Positions 43,739-53,712 are shown, counted from the stretch's first letter. The stretch: DNA of 64,000 nucleotides from Eubacterium sp. (GCA_017433825.1 JAFRGL010000013.1:62001-126000), one strand, 5' to 3'. Program-made: numbers and translations. Notes: generated by a model from the letters alone, not told the origin.

Positions 43739-45001
43739 TTACAGTTCATCGGGAGAGGCGATCCGTCCCAGTACCGCGCTGGCAGCCGCCACTGCGGGAC
43801 TGGCAAGGTATACCTCGGATTTTACATGGCCCATACGGCCTACAAAGTTACGGTTGGTGGTGGAAATACAGCGTTCGCCTTCCGCCAGGACACCCATATA
43901 GCCGCCCAGGCACGGGCCGCAGGTGGGTGTGGAAACAATGGCGCCGGCCTCGATGAAGGTCTTTAAGAGTCCTTCCTCCAGCGCCTGCAGGTAAATCGCC
44001 TGCGTAGCGGGAATCACGATGCAGCGCAGGTTCTTCGCGACCTTCCTGCCTTTCAGGATTTCCGCGGCAATCCTCAGGTCGGAAATCCTGCCGTTGGTGC
44101 AGGAACCGATAACAGCCTGGTCCACGGCCACCGGCTCGGTGATTTCGTCGATGGTCTTTGTGTTTTCCGGCAGATGGGGGAAGGAGACCGTGCTCTTTAA
44201 TTCAGAAAGATCGATGGTATATTCTTCATCGTATTCCGCGTCGTCATCCGCATCGTAAACCTTGTATTCCCTGGCGGAATGCTCCTTCATATAAGCTTCC
44301 GTCTGTTCGTCCACCGGGAAAATGCCGTTCTTGCCGCCGGCCTCAATGGCCATGTTGGCAATGGTAAACCTGTCGTCCATGGAAAGGTATTTCAGGCCTT
44401 CGCCCGCGAATTCCATGGATTTGTAAAGCGCGCCGTCCACGCCGATAAGGCCGATGATATGCAGGATCACGTCCTTGCCGGAAACCCATTTCGACGGTTT
44501 TCCCACAATGTTGAACCGGATGGCGGAGGGAACCTTGAACCAGGCCTGTCCGGTGGACATGCCTGCGGCCATATCCGTGGAGCCTACACCGGTGGAGAAA
44601 GCGCCAAGGGCACCGTAGGTACAGGTGTGGGAGTCCGCGCCGATGATGACGTCGCCGGCCACAGCCAGGCCTTTTTCCGGCACGAGGGCATGCTCGATGC
44701 CCATCTGTCCCACATCAAAATAGTTGGCAATCTCATGCTTGCAGGCAAATTCCCGCACGCATTTGCAGTTTTCCGCGGATTTGATATCCTTGTTCGGAAT
44801 AAAATGGTCCATTACCAGGGCGATTTTGTCTTTGCTGAAAACGGTTTTCCGGTCAAATCTTTCCATTTCGTTAATCGCCACCGGCGTGGTAATGTCATTG
44901 CCCATTACCAGATCAAGGTCAACCTCGATAAGCTGGCCGGGCACCACTTTATCCAGATGCGCCGCCGCCGCAAGGATTTTCTGTGTCATTGTCATTCCCA
45001 T
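43739..45001 (-). CDS. leuC: 3-isopropylmalate dehydratase large subunit
   Basis: The 420-residue aconitase-family protein has the [4Fe-4S] ligands in GSCTNGR and the later [10 protein letters not shown], and [21 protein letters not shown] near residue 120. Its length matches the LeuC type that pairs with short LeuD. AAGGAG precedes the ATG. It is followed by leuD. Confidence 0.96.
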   Translation of the reverse strand: MGMTMTQKILAAAAHLDKVVPGQLIEVDLDLVMGNDITTPVAINEMERFDRKTVFSKDKIALVMDHFIPNKDIKSAENCKCVREFACKHEIANYFDVGQMGIEHALVPEKGLAVAGDVIIGADSHTCTYGALGAFSTGVGSTDMAAGMSTGQAWFKVPSAIRFNIVGKPSKWVSGKDVILHIIGLIGVDGALYKSMEFAGEGLKYLSMDDRFTIANMAIEAGGKNGIFPVDEQTEAYMKEHSAREYKVYDADDDAEYDEEYTIDLSELKSTVSFPHLPENTKTIDEITEPVAVDQAVIGSCTNGRISDLRIAAEILKGRKVAKNLRCIVIPATQAIYLQALEEGLLKTFIEAGAIVSTPTCGPCLGGYMGVLAEGERCISTTNRNFVGRMGHVKSEVYLASPAVAAASAVLGRIASPDEL

Positions 45002-45043
45002 GGTGTATTCTCCTTAAAAAACGTCAGGGATTATTACAGCAGA

Positions 45044-45079
45044 GGCTGCCGTGGTCAGAATCTCCCTGCTGCGGCAGCC
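45044..45079 (-). promoter_or_regulatory. Hairpin in the ilvC-leuC gap
   Basis: GGCTGCCG (45044-45051) pairs with CGGCAGCC (45072-45079) in the 100-bp gap between ilvC and leuC. There is no T-run directly after it on the minus strand, so it may be a processing or attenuation structure rather than a terminator. Confidence 0.4.
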
Positions 45080-45101
45080 CCGTCTTTGTTATTTATCAGA
45101 T

Positions 45102-46121
<1,020 letters not shown>

Positions 46122-46163
46122 TTAAGTTTTCCTCCGCAAATAATATATATTATGATTTTATGT

Positions 46164-46664
46164 TCAATCGAGGTATGTAACCTGGTCCGTTCCCCTGGTC
46201 AGACCGGTAACGCCGGTTCTTGCCAGCTCGAGGACCTCGTAATCCTTCAGCATTTCAAGAAATGCTTCCAGTTTTGATCTTGCGCCGATGGCTTCCACCG
46301 TCAGGGATCCGGCGCTGATGTCAATAATGCTGCCTCTGAATATATTTACAATGGAAATAACGCCCTGGCGTTCGGCTGCGCCGGCTTTTACCTTGACCAG
46401 CATCAGCTCTCTCTGGACGGAATTTTCCGCGGTAAGTACTTTGATGTCTCTGACATCGACCAGTTTCTTAAGCTGCTTGGTAATCTGTTCCAGCACCTGG
46501 TCATCCCCGCTGGCCACAACGGTCATCCGGGAATACTTCGGGTCTGCGGTGGCACCCACCGTCAGACTGTCAATGTTGTAGGCACGGCGGCTGAAAAGAC
46601 CTGCGATACGGCTCAGCACGCCTGTGGAGTTGTCCACTAAAAGTGACAGCGTTCTCGTCTTCAT
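46164..46664 (-). CDS. ilvN: Acetolactate synthase small (regulatory) subunit
   Basis: The 166-residue protein has an N-terminal ACT domain (TLSLLVDNSTGVLSRIAGLF; RRAYNIDSLTVG) and the IlvH C-terminal domain. It makes the large subunit sensitive to valine. ilvB is not in the window, which is unusual since the two are commonly adjacent. GGGAGG precedes the ATG, and a clear promoter lies upstream. Confidence 0.95.
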   Translation of the reverse strand: MKTRTLSLLVDNSTGVLSRIAGLFSRRAYNIDSLTVGATADPKYSRMTVVASGDDQVLEQITKQLKKLVDVRDIKVLTAENSVQRELMLVKVKAGAAERQGVISIVNIFRGSIIDISAGSLTVEAIGARSKLEAFLEMLKDYEVLELARTGVTGLTRGTDQVTYLD

Positions 46665-46695
46665 GGTATCCTCCCATCCGAATAAACTTTTTCAA

Positions 46696-46724
46696 ATAAT
46701 ACACTTGAATTTTAAGCTTGTCAA
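46696..46724 (-). promoter_or_regulatory. Sigma-A promoter of the ilvN-ilvC-leuC-leuD operon
   Basis: On the minus strand a perfect -35 TTGACA (46719-46724) and -10 TATTAT (46696-46701) are separated by 17 bases. The leader to the ilvN ATG is only about 30 nt, so there is no room for a T-box. Confidence 0.85.
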
Positions 46725-46774
46725 ATATAAATACACGGTCTGAATACACAAAAATGAATTTTTATTCGTGCATA

Positions 46775-46852
46775 TCAGCTGCTCATGAACTTTTTCACCC
46801 TGTCGGACACTTCCTGCAGCTCCTCTTTCGACATTTCAGGCAGGCGTTCTTT
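46775..46852 (-). other. In-frame 25-codon extension of msrA beyond its TGA stop
   Basis: Directly after the TGA at 46853-46855 the same frame stays open for 25 codons to the next TGA. It reads KERLPEMSKEELQEVSDRV then KKFMSS, an amphipathic-helix-like, protein-like sequence. It may be the original C-terminus of MsrA cut off by a nonsense change (AGA or CGA to TGA), or be added by read-through. A separate small protein starting at the internal Met is unlikely. Confidence 0.5.
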
Positions 46853-47338
46853 TCAGGCAAGGGAGAAGTATTTCTCCGGGATATGACAGTAGCCGCCGGG
46901 ATTTTTCTCCAGGTATTTCTGGTGGTACTCCTCCGCGGAGTAGAAGTTCTTCAAGGGCTGCACTTCCACTGCCAGGGGCCGGTCATATTTCTCCTGTTCT
47001 TCCGCATAAACCACGTCGATTTCCGGCTTCTGATCGATATTTGTGAAATAAATGCCGGTGCGGTATTGAATGCCGGTATCGTGTCCCTGCCGGTTGACCG
47101 ATACCGGGTCGATCACCATGAAATAATACTTCAGGACCTGCGTCAGGGAAATCACCGTTTCGTCGTATTCGATGCGCACGGTTTCCGCGTGGCCGCTGTC
47201 TGCGCAGACTTCCTCATAGGTGGGGGCTTTTTCCGGGCCGTTGGCATAGCCGACCTCGGTTTTCACGATGCCGTCAAACTGGTCAAAAAATTTCTGGGTG
47301 CCCCAGAAACAGCCGCCGGCAAGATAGATTTCTTTCAT
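46853..47338 (-). CDS. msrA: Peptide-methionine (S)-S-oxide reductase MsrA
   Basis: The 161-residue enzyme has the catalytic GGCFWG near the N-terminus, GYANGPEKAPTYEEVC, and HQKYLEKNPGGYCH near the C-terminus. It reduces methionine-S-sulfoxide with thioredoxin. It ends at FSLA-TGA, after which the frame continues for 25 protein-like codons (see 46775-46852). GGAGG precedes the ATG, which overlaps the upstream small gene's stop by four bases. Confidence 0.94.
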   Translation of the reverse strand: MKEIYLAGGCFWGTQKFFDQFDGIVKTEVGYANGPEKAPTYEEVCADSGHAETVRIEYDETVISLTQVLKYYFMVIDPVSVNRQGHDTGIQYRTGIYFTNIDQKPEIDVVYAEEQEKYDRPLAVEVQPLKNFYSAEEYHQKYLEKNPGGYCHIPEKYFSLA

Positions 47339-47634
47339 TGTTCCTCCTCATCTTCGGTTCCCAGACCGTAGTACAGAAGCTCGTTGTACCTGCTGTTGTA
47401 ATACTCGGCTTCCTTTTTCTGCCGCCATCTTTCCCGGTCCTCCATGATCGCCAGCATTTCGTCCGCGATTTCCTCCGCGGATTTGGGTCTGGCGTAATGC
47501 AAGTAAGCGGTCATGCGGCGCATCATTTTCTCCGAACCCAGGTTTTCCGCCACGGCTTTGTCGAAAGCTTCCGGATAGCCCATGCGGACAATGGTTTTCA
47601 CCAGTTCGGTTTCCGCTTCCTTTCTGCCGTCCAT
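47335..47634 (-). CDS. Small conserved-looking protein, function unknown
   Basis: The 99-residue helical protein contains TIVRMGYPEAFDKAVAENLG and MMRRMTAYLHYARPKSAEEI, then an acidic end (GTEDEEEQ). No cysteines or membrane segments are seen. It has GGAG before the ATG and sits between mnmA (9 bases) and msrA (4-base overlap), so it is co-translated with msrA. I do not recognise it. Confidence 0.6.
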   Translation of the reverse strand: MDGRKEAETELVKTIVRMGYPEAFDKAVAENLGSEKMMRRMTAYLHYARPKSAEEIADEMLAIMEDRERWRQKKEAEYYNSRYNELLYYGLGTEDEEEQ

Positions 47635-47643
47635 GGTTTTCTC

Positions 47644-48708
47644 CTACTGTATAACCCCGCCGCCGAGGACGGTATCGCCGTCGTAAATGACGGCAGCCTG
47701 CCCGGCGGTGACCGCCCGCACAGGCTCGTCGAAAAGGATCTTCACCTTATCCTCGCCTTCCGGGAAGGCTGTGGCCGGCTGTTCTTTATGGCGGTAGCGG
47801 ATTTTCGCCGTACAGCGAACCGGGCCTTCCGGCGCATGTCCGCTTATCCAGTTGAAATCCGACACTTTCACTTCCTTCGAAAACAAATCCCGGTTCCTGG
47901 ACAGAATCACCCGGTTGTCCGGCACGTCCAGCCGCTTGACATACCAGGGCTCGGTTGACGAAATCCCCAGTCCCCGGCGCTGGCCCACAGTATAGTGGAT
48001 GATGCCTTTATGCCTGCCCAGCACATTTCCCTCTTCGTCCGTGAAATCGCCCGGCGGATAAGTCTTTCCGGTATTTGTTTCGATGACGGATGCATAATCG
48101 CCGTCCGGCACGAAACAGATATCCTGGCTGTCCGGCTTTTCCGCGTTGACAAAGCCGTACTGCTCCGCCAGCGCGCGCACTTCGGTTTTGTGCATCCCGC
48201 CCAGCGGGAAGATGGTGCGGGAAAGCATTTCCTGGGTCAGGAAATACAGCACATAGCTCTGGTCTTTCGCCGGGTCCAGCCCTTTTTTCAGGAAATACTG
48301 TCCGTCTGTGCTTTCAATCCTGGCATAATGGCCCGTCGCGATACAATCGCAGCCCAGAATCCGCGCCCGTTCGTACAGTTTTCCGAACTTCTCGTACCGG
48401 TTGCAGTCGATGCAGGGATTCGGCGTCCGGCCTTCTTCGTAGGCCCTGATAAACCGCGCGATCACTTCTTCCTTAAAGGAATCCGTGAAATTAAAGACAT
48501 AGTAAGGCATACCGATGGAATACGCCACGCTTCTGGCATCCTCGGTATCCTCCAGTGAACAACAGGCTTTTGACGGTTTCACACCCGCGTCTTCATTGTT
48601 GAAAAGTTTCATGGTGCAGCCGATGCATGAAAAGCCCCGTTCCGACATCAGTTTCGCCGCAACGGAGGAATCCACGCCGCCGCTCATGGCTATCAGTGCT
48701 TTCTTCAT
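47644..48708 (-). CDS. mnmA: tRNA-specific 2-thiouridylase MnmA
   Basis: The 354-residue enzyme has the PP-loop SGGVDSSVAAKLM, the catalytic cysteines in NPCIDCNRY and DSQDICFV, and GHYARIE. It makes the 2-thio group of wobble uridine 34 in tRNA Lys, Glu and Gln. The ATG at 48708 has AAGGA five bases upstream. It heads the mnmA-small gene-msrA operon. Confidence 0.95.
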   Translation of the reverse strand: MKKALIAMSGGVDSSVAAKLMSERGFSCIGCTMKLFNNEDAGVKPSKACCSLEDTEDARSVAYSIGMPYYVFNFTDSFKEEVIARFIRAYEEGRTPNPCIDCNRYEKFGKLYERARILGCDCIATGHYARIESTDGQYFLKKGLDPAKDQSYVLYFLTQEMLSRTIFPLGGMHKTEVRALAEQYGFVNAEKPDSQDICFVPDGDYASVIETNTGKTYPPGDFTDEEGNVLGRHKGIIHYTVGQRRGLGISSTEPWYVKRLDVPDNRVILSRNRDLFSKEVKVSDFNWISGHAPEGPVRCTAKIRYRHKEQPATAFPEGEDKVKILFDEPVRAVTAGQAAVIYDGDTVLGGGVIQ

Positions 48709-48720
48709 CTGCTTCCTTTG

Positions 48721-48750
48721 AAAAGCACCGGATGCATACACATCCGGTGC
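48721..48750 (-). terminator. Terminator after the EF-G paralogue
   Basis: GCACCGGATG (48725-48734) pairs perfectly with CATCCGGTGC (48741-48750) across CATACA, with TTTT following on the minus strand. It lies just before the mnmA ribosome-binding site. Confidence 0.8.
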
Positions 48751-48781
48751 CAGATATAATTGCTATGAATTGCTGGATATA

Positions 48782-50860
48782 TTATTCGTCTTCCTTCAGG
48801 GCAGCGCGCTCGGCAATTTCCCTTTCCTGTACATCGGAGGGAGCCTGCTCATAACGGCAGAATTCGAATTCGAAATCGCCGGAGCCGCCGGTCATGGAAC
48901 GAAGCTGGGTGGAGTAGCCGTAAATCTCAAGCTCGGGAACCTCGGCCTCGATACAGGTCTTACCGGAGCCGATGGGGTTCATGCCCAGTACACGGCCGCG
49001 GCGCTTGTTCAGGTCGCCCATAACATCGCCGGTGTACTTGTCGTTTACGGTTACGCGCATGATAACGATGGGCTCCAGAAGAACCGGGCCGGCTTCCATG
49101 AAGCCTTTCTTGAAGGCCATGGAGGTGGCGGTCTTGAAGGCCATTTCGGAAGAGTCTACCGGATGATAGGAACCATCGTACAGAACGGCCTTAACGCCTA
49201 CTACCGGATAGGAGGCAAGAGGTCCGGCCACAACAGCTTCCGCAAGGCCCTTTTCAACGGCCGGGAAGTAGTTCTTCGGAACGGCGCCGCCTACTACCTC
49301 TTCTTCAAAAACATAACCGGTTTCCATATCGCCTGAAGGCTCGAAACGCATCTTTACATGACCGTACTGGCCGTGGCCGCCGGACTGCTTCTTATACTTG
49401 GAATCCACGTCGGATTTCTTGCGGATGGTCTCGCGGAAAGCCACTCTGGGTTTCTCCAGCTCAACCTGGACCTTGTAGCGCTCCTGCAGCATGGAAACGA
49501 TAACGTCGATGTGCTGGTCGCCGATACCGTAGATAAGGGTCTGGCGGTTGGCAGCGTCATTGACAATCTTGATGGTCTGGTCTTCCTGCATCAGTCTCGC
49601 AAAGCCCTGGGCAATCTTGTCCACGTCGCCCTTGTTTACGGCCTTGTAAGCCTTGGAGGTATACGGCTTCGCCAGTTCAACCTTATCGAAGCTTACCTGG
49701 GCAGCCTTGGTGGCAAAGGAATCGCCGGTCTTCGCATCGGTCTTCGCAATGGCGCCGATATCACCGGCATGCAGTTCGGGAACTTCAATGGGCTTGGAGC
49801 CGCACAGGACATAAAGTTTGTTCAGCTTTTCTTCTCTTTCCTGGGTTACATTGTAAAGCACATCGTCATTCTTGATCACGCCGGAGCAGACCTTGATGAG
49901 GGAGTACTTGCCGAGGAAGGGATCCACGATGGTCTTGAACACGTATGCGCTCTTGGCCTTTGTGTCGTCATAATCCGCATCGAAAGCAGAACCGTCGGCG
50001 TTCTTGCCGGCAACAGTCCTCTTGTCAGGCGCGGGGAAGAAGCTGATAATGTCGTTCATCAGATAGGCAACGCCCTGGGCGTTGATGGGGGAGCCCATGC
50101 TTACCGGAACAAGGCTGTCATCGGCAATGTTGACTGCCATGGCTTCCGCCACTTCCTCATCGGTAAACTCATCGCCGCCGAAATATCTGTCCATGAACTC
50201 TTCGCTGGACTCGGCAACATTTTCCATGAGGGCTTCACGGAACTCTTCGAGGGTGCCTTCCGCATCACCGGGAACGTCGGCTTCCGTCTCCGCGTCCTTC
50301 GCGCCGAACTTGAAGGCTTTCTGGGAAACAACGCTGACACGGCCGGTCAGCTTGCCGCCTTCACGGATGGGGAAGTTTACAGGCGCAATCTTGCTGCCGT
50401 AAAGCTCCTTCAGGGCATCCACAACTGCGAAATAATCCGCGTCCTCGATATCCATATCGGTGATGTAGAACATGCGGGGAAGGCCGAAGCGTTCGCACAG
50501 CTCCCATGCCTTCTGGGTGCCTACCTGTACGCCAGCCTTGCCGGATACGACGATAACCGCGGCATCTGCTGCGGAGGCGGCCTCCTGGGTCTCGCCTACG
50601 AAATCGAAGAATCCGGGCGCGTCAAGCACATTTATCTTAACCTTGTTCCACTCCACGGGAATCAGGGATGCTGAGATCGAAAATTTACGTTTGATTTCTT
50701 CCTTATCAAAATCGCTGACGGTATTGCCGTCGGTAACCTTGCCCATTCTGGTAACGATGCCGGACAGAAATGCCATGGCCTCCGCAAGGGATGTCTTGCC
50801 GCAGGAACCGTGTCCTAAAAGAACTACGTTGCGGATTGCGCCGGTTTTGTAAACATCCAT
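48782..50860 (-). CDS. Elongation factor G-like translational GTPase (EF-G paralogue)
   Basis: The 692-residue protein has all EF-G domains but divergent G motifs: GHGSCGKTSLAEAM (G1), DAPGFFDFVGE in place of the usual DTPGHVDF (G3), and no standard NKxD at G4 (ITDMDIEDADYF). The C-terminus (GSYHPVDSSEMAFKTATSMAFKKGF) is clearly EF-G. It belongs to the FusA2-type paralogues of Clostridia, which may act in recycling or under stress rather than in elongation. GGAGG precedes the ATG; it has its own promoter and terminator. Confidence 0.9.
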   Translation of the reverse strand: MDVYKTGAIRNVVLLGHGSCGKTSLAEAMAFLSGIVTRMGKVTDGNTVSDFDKEEIKRKFSISASLIPVEWNKVKINVLDAPGFFDFVGETQEAASAADAAVIVVSGKAGVQVGTQKAWELCERFGLPRMFYITDMDIEDADYFAVVDALKELYGSKIAPVNFPIREGGKLTGRVSVVSQKAFKFGAKDAETEADVPGDAEGTLEEFREALMENVAESSEEFMDRYFGGDEFTDEEVAEAMAVNIADDSLVPVSMGSPINAQGVAYLMNDIISFFPAPDKRTVAGKNADGSAFDADYDDTKAKSAYVFKTIVDPFLGKYSLIKVCSGVIKNDDVLYNVTQEREEKLNKLYVLCGSKPIEVPELHAGDIGAIAKTDAKTGDSFATKAAQVSFDKVELAKPYTSKAYKAVNKGDVDKIAQGFARLMQEDQTIKIVNDAANRQTLIYGIGDQHIDVIVSMLQERYKVQVELEKPRVAFRETIRKKSDVDSKYKKQSGGHGQYGHVKMRFEPSGDMETGYVFEEEVVGGAVPKNYFPAVEKGLAEAVVAGPLASYPVVGVKAVLYDGSYHPVDSSEMAFKTATSMAFKKGFMEAGPVLLEPIVIMRVTVNDKYTGDVMGDLNKRRGRVLGMNPIGSGKTCIEAEVPELEIYGYSTQLRSMTGGSGDFEFEFCRYEQAPSDVQEREIAERAALKEDE

Positions 50861-50898
50861 ATGATTATACCTCCAAAATAGAATTCAACACTCATAAT

Positions 50899-50927
50899 AT
50901 ATTACTAAAAAATAATCTATAGTTCAA
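50899..50927 (-). promoter_or_regulatory. Sigma-A-type promoter of the EF-G paralogue
   Basis: On the minus strand -35 TTGAAC (50922-50927) and -10 TAATAT (50899-50904) are separated by 17 AT-rich bases. Confidence 0.65.
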
Positions 50928-50950
50928 GTTATTTATTTCCCTTATCGTAT

Positions 50951-50997
50951 AAAAACCGCAGGCTTTTCCATGGATTACGGACAAAACCCGCGGTTTT
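50951..50997 (-). terminator. Terminator after the LCP-family gene
   Basis: AAAACCGC (about 50952-50959) pairs with GCGGTTTT (about 50990-50997), with further partial pairing inside, and TTTTT follows on the minus strand. Confidence 0.6.
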
Positions 50998-51009
50998 AAT
51001 CATTTTTAT

Positions 51010-52620
51010 TCAGTTGGTCTTCCGCTGACTTTCGTACAGGACGTCGTGTATCCGTTCTTTTGCCGTATCCACGGTGCTCCAGTCGGGTATCATGACGTCG
51101 TTGGCCGATCCCAGGGAATAGCAGAACTGCCAGCTTCCCGCGCCGTCCACCTGGATGGCCTCCACATCCCAGGTGGCCATGTCGCTCAGCTGCATCTTCA
51201 CCAGCGCGTTGATGGTTTCCATCGGGATATTCGTCCGGGTATTTGCCGTAATGGCGTCCAGCACGTCGCTGAACCTGCGGATGATGGCCGGGGAAGTAAT
51301 CTTGTTCACGATGCCCCGGATAACCCGCTGCTGGTTCATGCCCCTGGTCCTGTCGCCGCCGGGAATGGTTTTCCGCACCCTGCCGAACTGCAGGGCCTCG
51401 TAGCCGTTCAGGTAGTTTTCTCCTTTATGGAAGGTGCAGTCGGCTATGCCGAAATCCATATCCGATTCCACGGTGATGCCGACCAGGGCATCCACGATAT
51501 TGATGACCGAACTGAAACAGATCTTCACATAGTATTTGGCATCCGTGCCGAACATGGCGTTCAGCGTGGCCAGGCCGCAGTCCGGGCCGTAATAGCCGGA
51601 GTGGGTCAGTTTGTCCGGATAGTTCTGATCTCCCCACAGGTAATAATAGTAATCCCTGGGAATGTTCACCAGCAGGATTTTCTTTGTCTGCGGGTTTACC
51701 GCTATCATCATGTTCACGTCGGAATTGCCCACGTCGGGCACCGAGGTGACGCCCCTGGTATCCAGGCCGCTTAAGTAGATCAGGAAAGGCTTGACCTCGG
51801 GAATCTCCTCTTCCGCCTTCTCGTAGCTGACGGTGATTTTTGCCAGGTAATCCGGCTCCCTTTTGGTAATGGTCTTGCGGGTCACGTCCATCGTGTCGGT
51901 GACCTCCGCCCAGTATTCAAAGCCGAAGAGGTTTTCCTTTACCACCTCGTCCAGGCCGGCATTTAAGAGGATGGCGTCCGCGTCGCCGTCTGACAGCAGC
52001 CGCGCCAGGGTCAGGATGCCGCCGACCTCCACGGTCTTCGGCGTTTCTCCGGTGATTTCCTCAATTCTTTCCAGCGCGATTTCCGTATTCTTCCTGTCCA
52101 GGAGCTCCAATACGCCGATGGTTTTGCCCGCCAGGCCAGCCGTATCTTCGATTTCATCGGATTTCAGGGTGTAGACGTTGACCTCGCTGGTCATGGTCAG
52201 CGATCCTTCAGCAAACATCCGCATCAGGCTGTCATATGTCCTTTTAAGGAAGAAAATTCCGAAGATGCAGAAGGCGGCAAATACCGCGCTTAAGACAATG
52301 CTTAAGATATACCTGCCCTTCTTCCTGTTTTTATTTAAGACAATAAGAAGCAGGCTGACTGCTGCCGCGGCCGCAAAAACCACACCTGCCGCGGCCAGGT
52401 ATTTCGCCGGCAGTACGCCTTTGCCCGCCACAAATGCCAGAAGGCCGATCATGGACGCAGCCTCTATGAACAGCATGATTATGGCAGCCGTTTTCAGTTT
52501 GCTGCGTGGTTTTTTCTCCTCCGGCGGCGGGGTCTCTTCCGCAGCCGGCGCCTTCGTCTCCTCCGGTGCCGCAGTCTCAGTCTTTGCTTCTTCCGGAACC
52601 TTTACCTCTTCCTCAGACAT
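51010..52620 (-). CDS. LytR-CpsA-Psr (LCP) family protein with an extra solute-binding-like domain
   Basis: The 536-residue protein has a cytoplasmic Glu/Pro/Ala-rich tail (about 1-40) and three membrane helices (about 43-130). An extracellular region (about 150-265) then resembles a periplasmic-binding domain: GLAGKTIGVLELLDRKN and LLSDGDADAILLNAG. The LCP domain follows, with SDVNMMIAVNPQTKKILLVNIPRDYY, FGRVRKTIPGGDRTRGMNQQRVI and the conserved Arg residues. LCP enzymes attach wall polymers to peptidoglycan from undecaprenyl carriers. The inserted domain might sense a ligand (inference). GAGGGAG precedes the ATG. Confidence 0.88.
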   Translation of the reverse strand: MSEEEVKVPEEAKTETAAPEETKAPAAEETPPPEEKKPRSKLKTAAIIMLFIEAASMIGLLAFVAGKGVLPAKYLAAAGVVFAAAAAVSLLLIVLNKNRKKGRYILSIVLSAVFAAFCIFGIFFLKRTYDSLMRMFAEGSLTMTSEVNVYTLKSDEIEDTAGLAGKTIGVLELLDRKNTEIALERIEEITGETPKTVEVGGILTLARLLSDGDADAILLNAGLDEVVKENLFGFEYWAEVTDTMDVTRKTITKREPDYLAKITVSYEKAEEEIPEVKPFLIYLSGLDTRGVTSVPDVGNSDVNMMIAVNPQTKKILLVNIPRDYYYYLWGDQNYPDKLTHSGYYGPDCGLATLNAMFGTDAKYYVKICFSSVINIVDALVGITVESDMDFGIADCTFHKGENYLNGYEALQFGRVRKTIPGGDRTRGMNQQRVIRGIVNKITSPAIIRRFSDVLDAITANTRTNIPMETINALVKMQLSDMATWDVEAIQVDGAGSWQFCYSLGSANDVMIPDWSTVDTAKERIHDVLYESQRKTN

Positions 52621-52640
52621 CTGAACTCCCTCGATGATGA

Positions 52641-52670
52641 AAAAGCCGCCGGATACTTATCCGGCAGCTT
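52641..52670 (-). terminator. Terminator after the cupin-tautomerase pair
   Basis: AAGCCGCCGGATA (52643-52655) pairs with TATCCGGCAGCTT (52658-52670) with one mismatch, followed by TTTT on the minus strand. Confidence 0.85.
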
Positions 52671-52689
52671 TCACGTTAGTCTCTTGCCG

Positions 52690-53070
52690 TTATTCTTTCT
52701 TCTCTTCCGGCTCCTGGTAATACATGTCGTTGAATTTTCCGAATCCGCCCCAGGTCGTCACCTCCGTGATATTCATTGAAATGGCATTGTAGGGGATGCC
52801 CAGCACCTTGTCAATCGCCTCAAAAGCGGCTTTTGTGAAATTGCTCTTCAGGTGGTATTCGAAATTGCCGAACCAGCGGACATCCACAAAGCAGAATTTC
52901 TCCTTCTTAACGCCGCCCATGTAGAAGGTAACGCCGTCGCAGACCTCTGCCATCAGCATGTTCCTCTTCTTGCCAGGGATCTCCTCCAGGGCGATACCCA
53001 ATTCTTCCACCAGTTCAACCCTTTTCTCCTCGGTCAGTTTCTCAGCGAGGGATATTCTCATGTATGGCAT
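52690..53070 (-). CDS. Tautomerase-superfamily protein
   Basis: The 126-residue protein begins MPYMRISLAEKLTEEKRVELVEEL, with a proline after the initiator Met. Removal of Met would expose the catalytic N-terminal Pro of the 4-oxalocrotonate tautomerase superfamily. It is longer than the 62-residue classic forms and closer to the MIF/cis-CaaD sizes. It starts directly at the end of the cupin gene (stop-ATG adjacency), so the two form an operon. The substrate is unknown. Confidence 0.65.
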   Translation of the reverse strand: MPYMRISLAEKLTEEKRVELVEELGIALEEIPGKKRNMLMAEVCDGVTFYMGGVKKEKFCFVDVRWFGNFEYHLKSNFTKAAFEAIDKVLGIPYNAISMNITEVTTWGGFGKFNDMYYQEPEEKKE

Positions 53071-53712
53071 TTATTCTCTCTCCCATTTCTCATATAAGCA
53101 TTTGCCGCAGGAATCGCATTTCTTCTGTGCATTGTATTTGCACTGCATCGGTCCGTTGTAGTACATTTCCTGGGTGGAGCCGTCGGGCATGTCGTAGATG
53201 CCGCCGAACATGGGCATCATGCAGGCTGCAAGGAAAAGAACGGGCTTGTTGACTTCCTTGAAGTTTAACGGGCAGTGGTAAACGCCGGCGGGCACACGGA
53301 TAACCGTGGGCTTGTCAATAACGAAGGTCTCGGATTCCGATTCCTTGCCGATGGTGAATTCGATCTTCGCGTCGAAATCAAATACGTTCGGGAAGGAAGC
53401 GCCAAGGAAGATCAGATACTCATCCTTGGGATGCCTGTGCTGTACCTTGTCCAGGAAGAAGGGCTTTACAAAAATCTGGAAGCTGGAGTTGAACTCCGCG
53501 CCGGGGATCTGGCTGGCGCCCCTGAAATAAGCCTGGGGGGATACCACGTAATCGATGGGATCGCCTTCGGCTACGATTTCATTGTACTCCTGGGGCAGTT
53601 CGAATACCAGCTTGCCGTATTTGGCAGTGGCTTTGCCTTCAGCGGAAACATAATTCTTCTCGAAATTCGCTTCCGTCAGTTTCCTCATGTCAAATTTCTT
53701 CTCTTCGCTCAT
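53071..53712 (-). CDS. Cupin-domain protein with C-terminal cysteine cluster
   Basis: The 213-residue protein has cupin motif 1 (HRHPKDEYLIFLG, ligands His, His and Glu) near residue 110 and motif 2 (VPAGVYHCPLNF) near 160. The C-terminus carries Cys residues in CKYNAQKKCDSCGKC, which could bind zinc or an iron-sulphur centre. Two ATGs are adjacent at the start; AAAGGATAAGA fits either, and the second is used here. It is paired with a tautomerase-like gene, which suggests modification of a small carboxylate or carbonyl compound. The reaction is unknown. Confidence 0.65.
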   Translation of the reverse strand: MSEEKKFDMRKLTEANFEKNYVSAEGKATAKYGKLVFELPQEYNEIVAEGDPIDYVVSPQAYFRGASQIPGAEFNSSFQIFVKPFFLDKVQHRHPKDEYLIFLGASFPNVFDFDAKIEFTIGKESESETFVIDKPTVIRVPAGVYHCPLNFKEVNKPVLFLAACMMPMFGGIYDMPDGSTQEMYYNGPMQCKYNAQKKCDSCGKCLYEKWERE

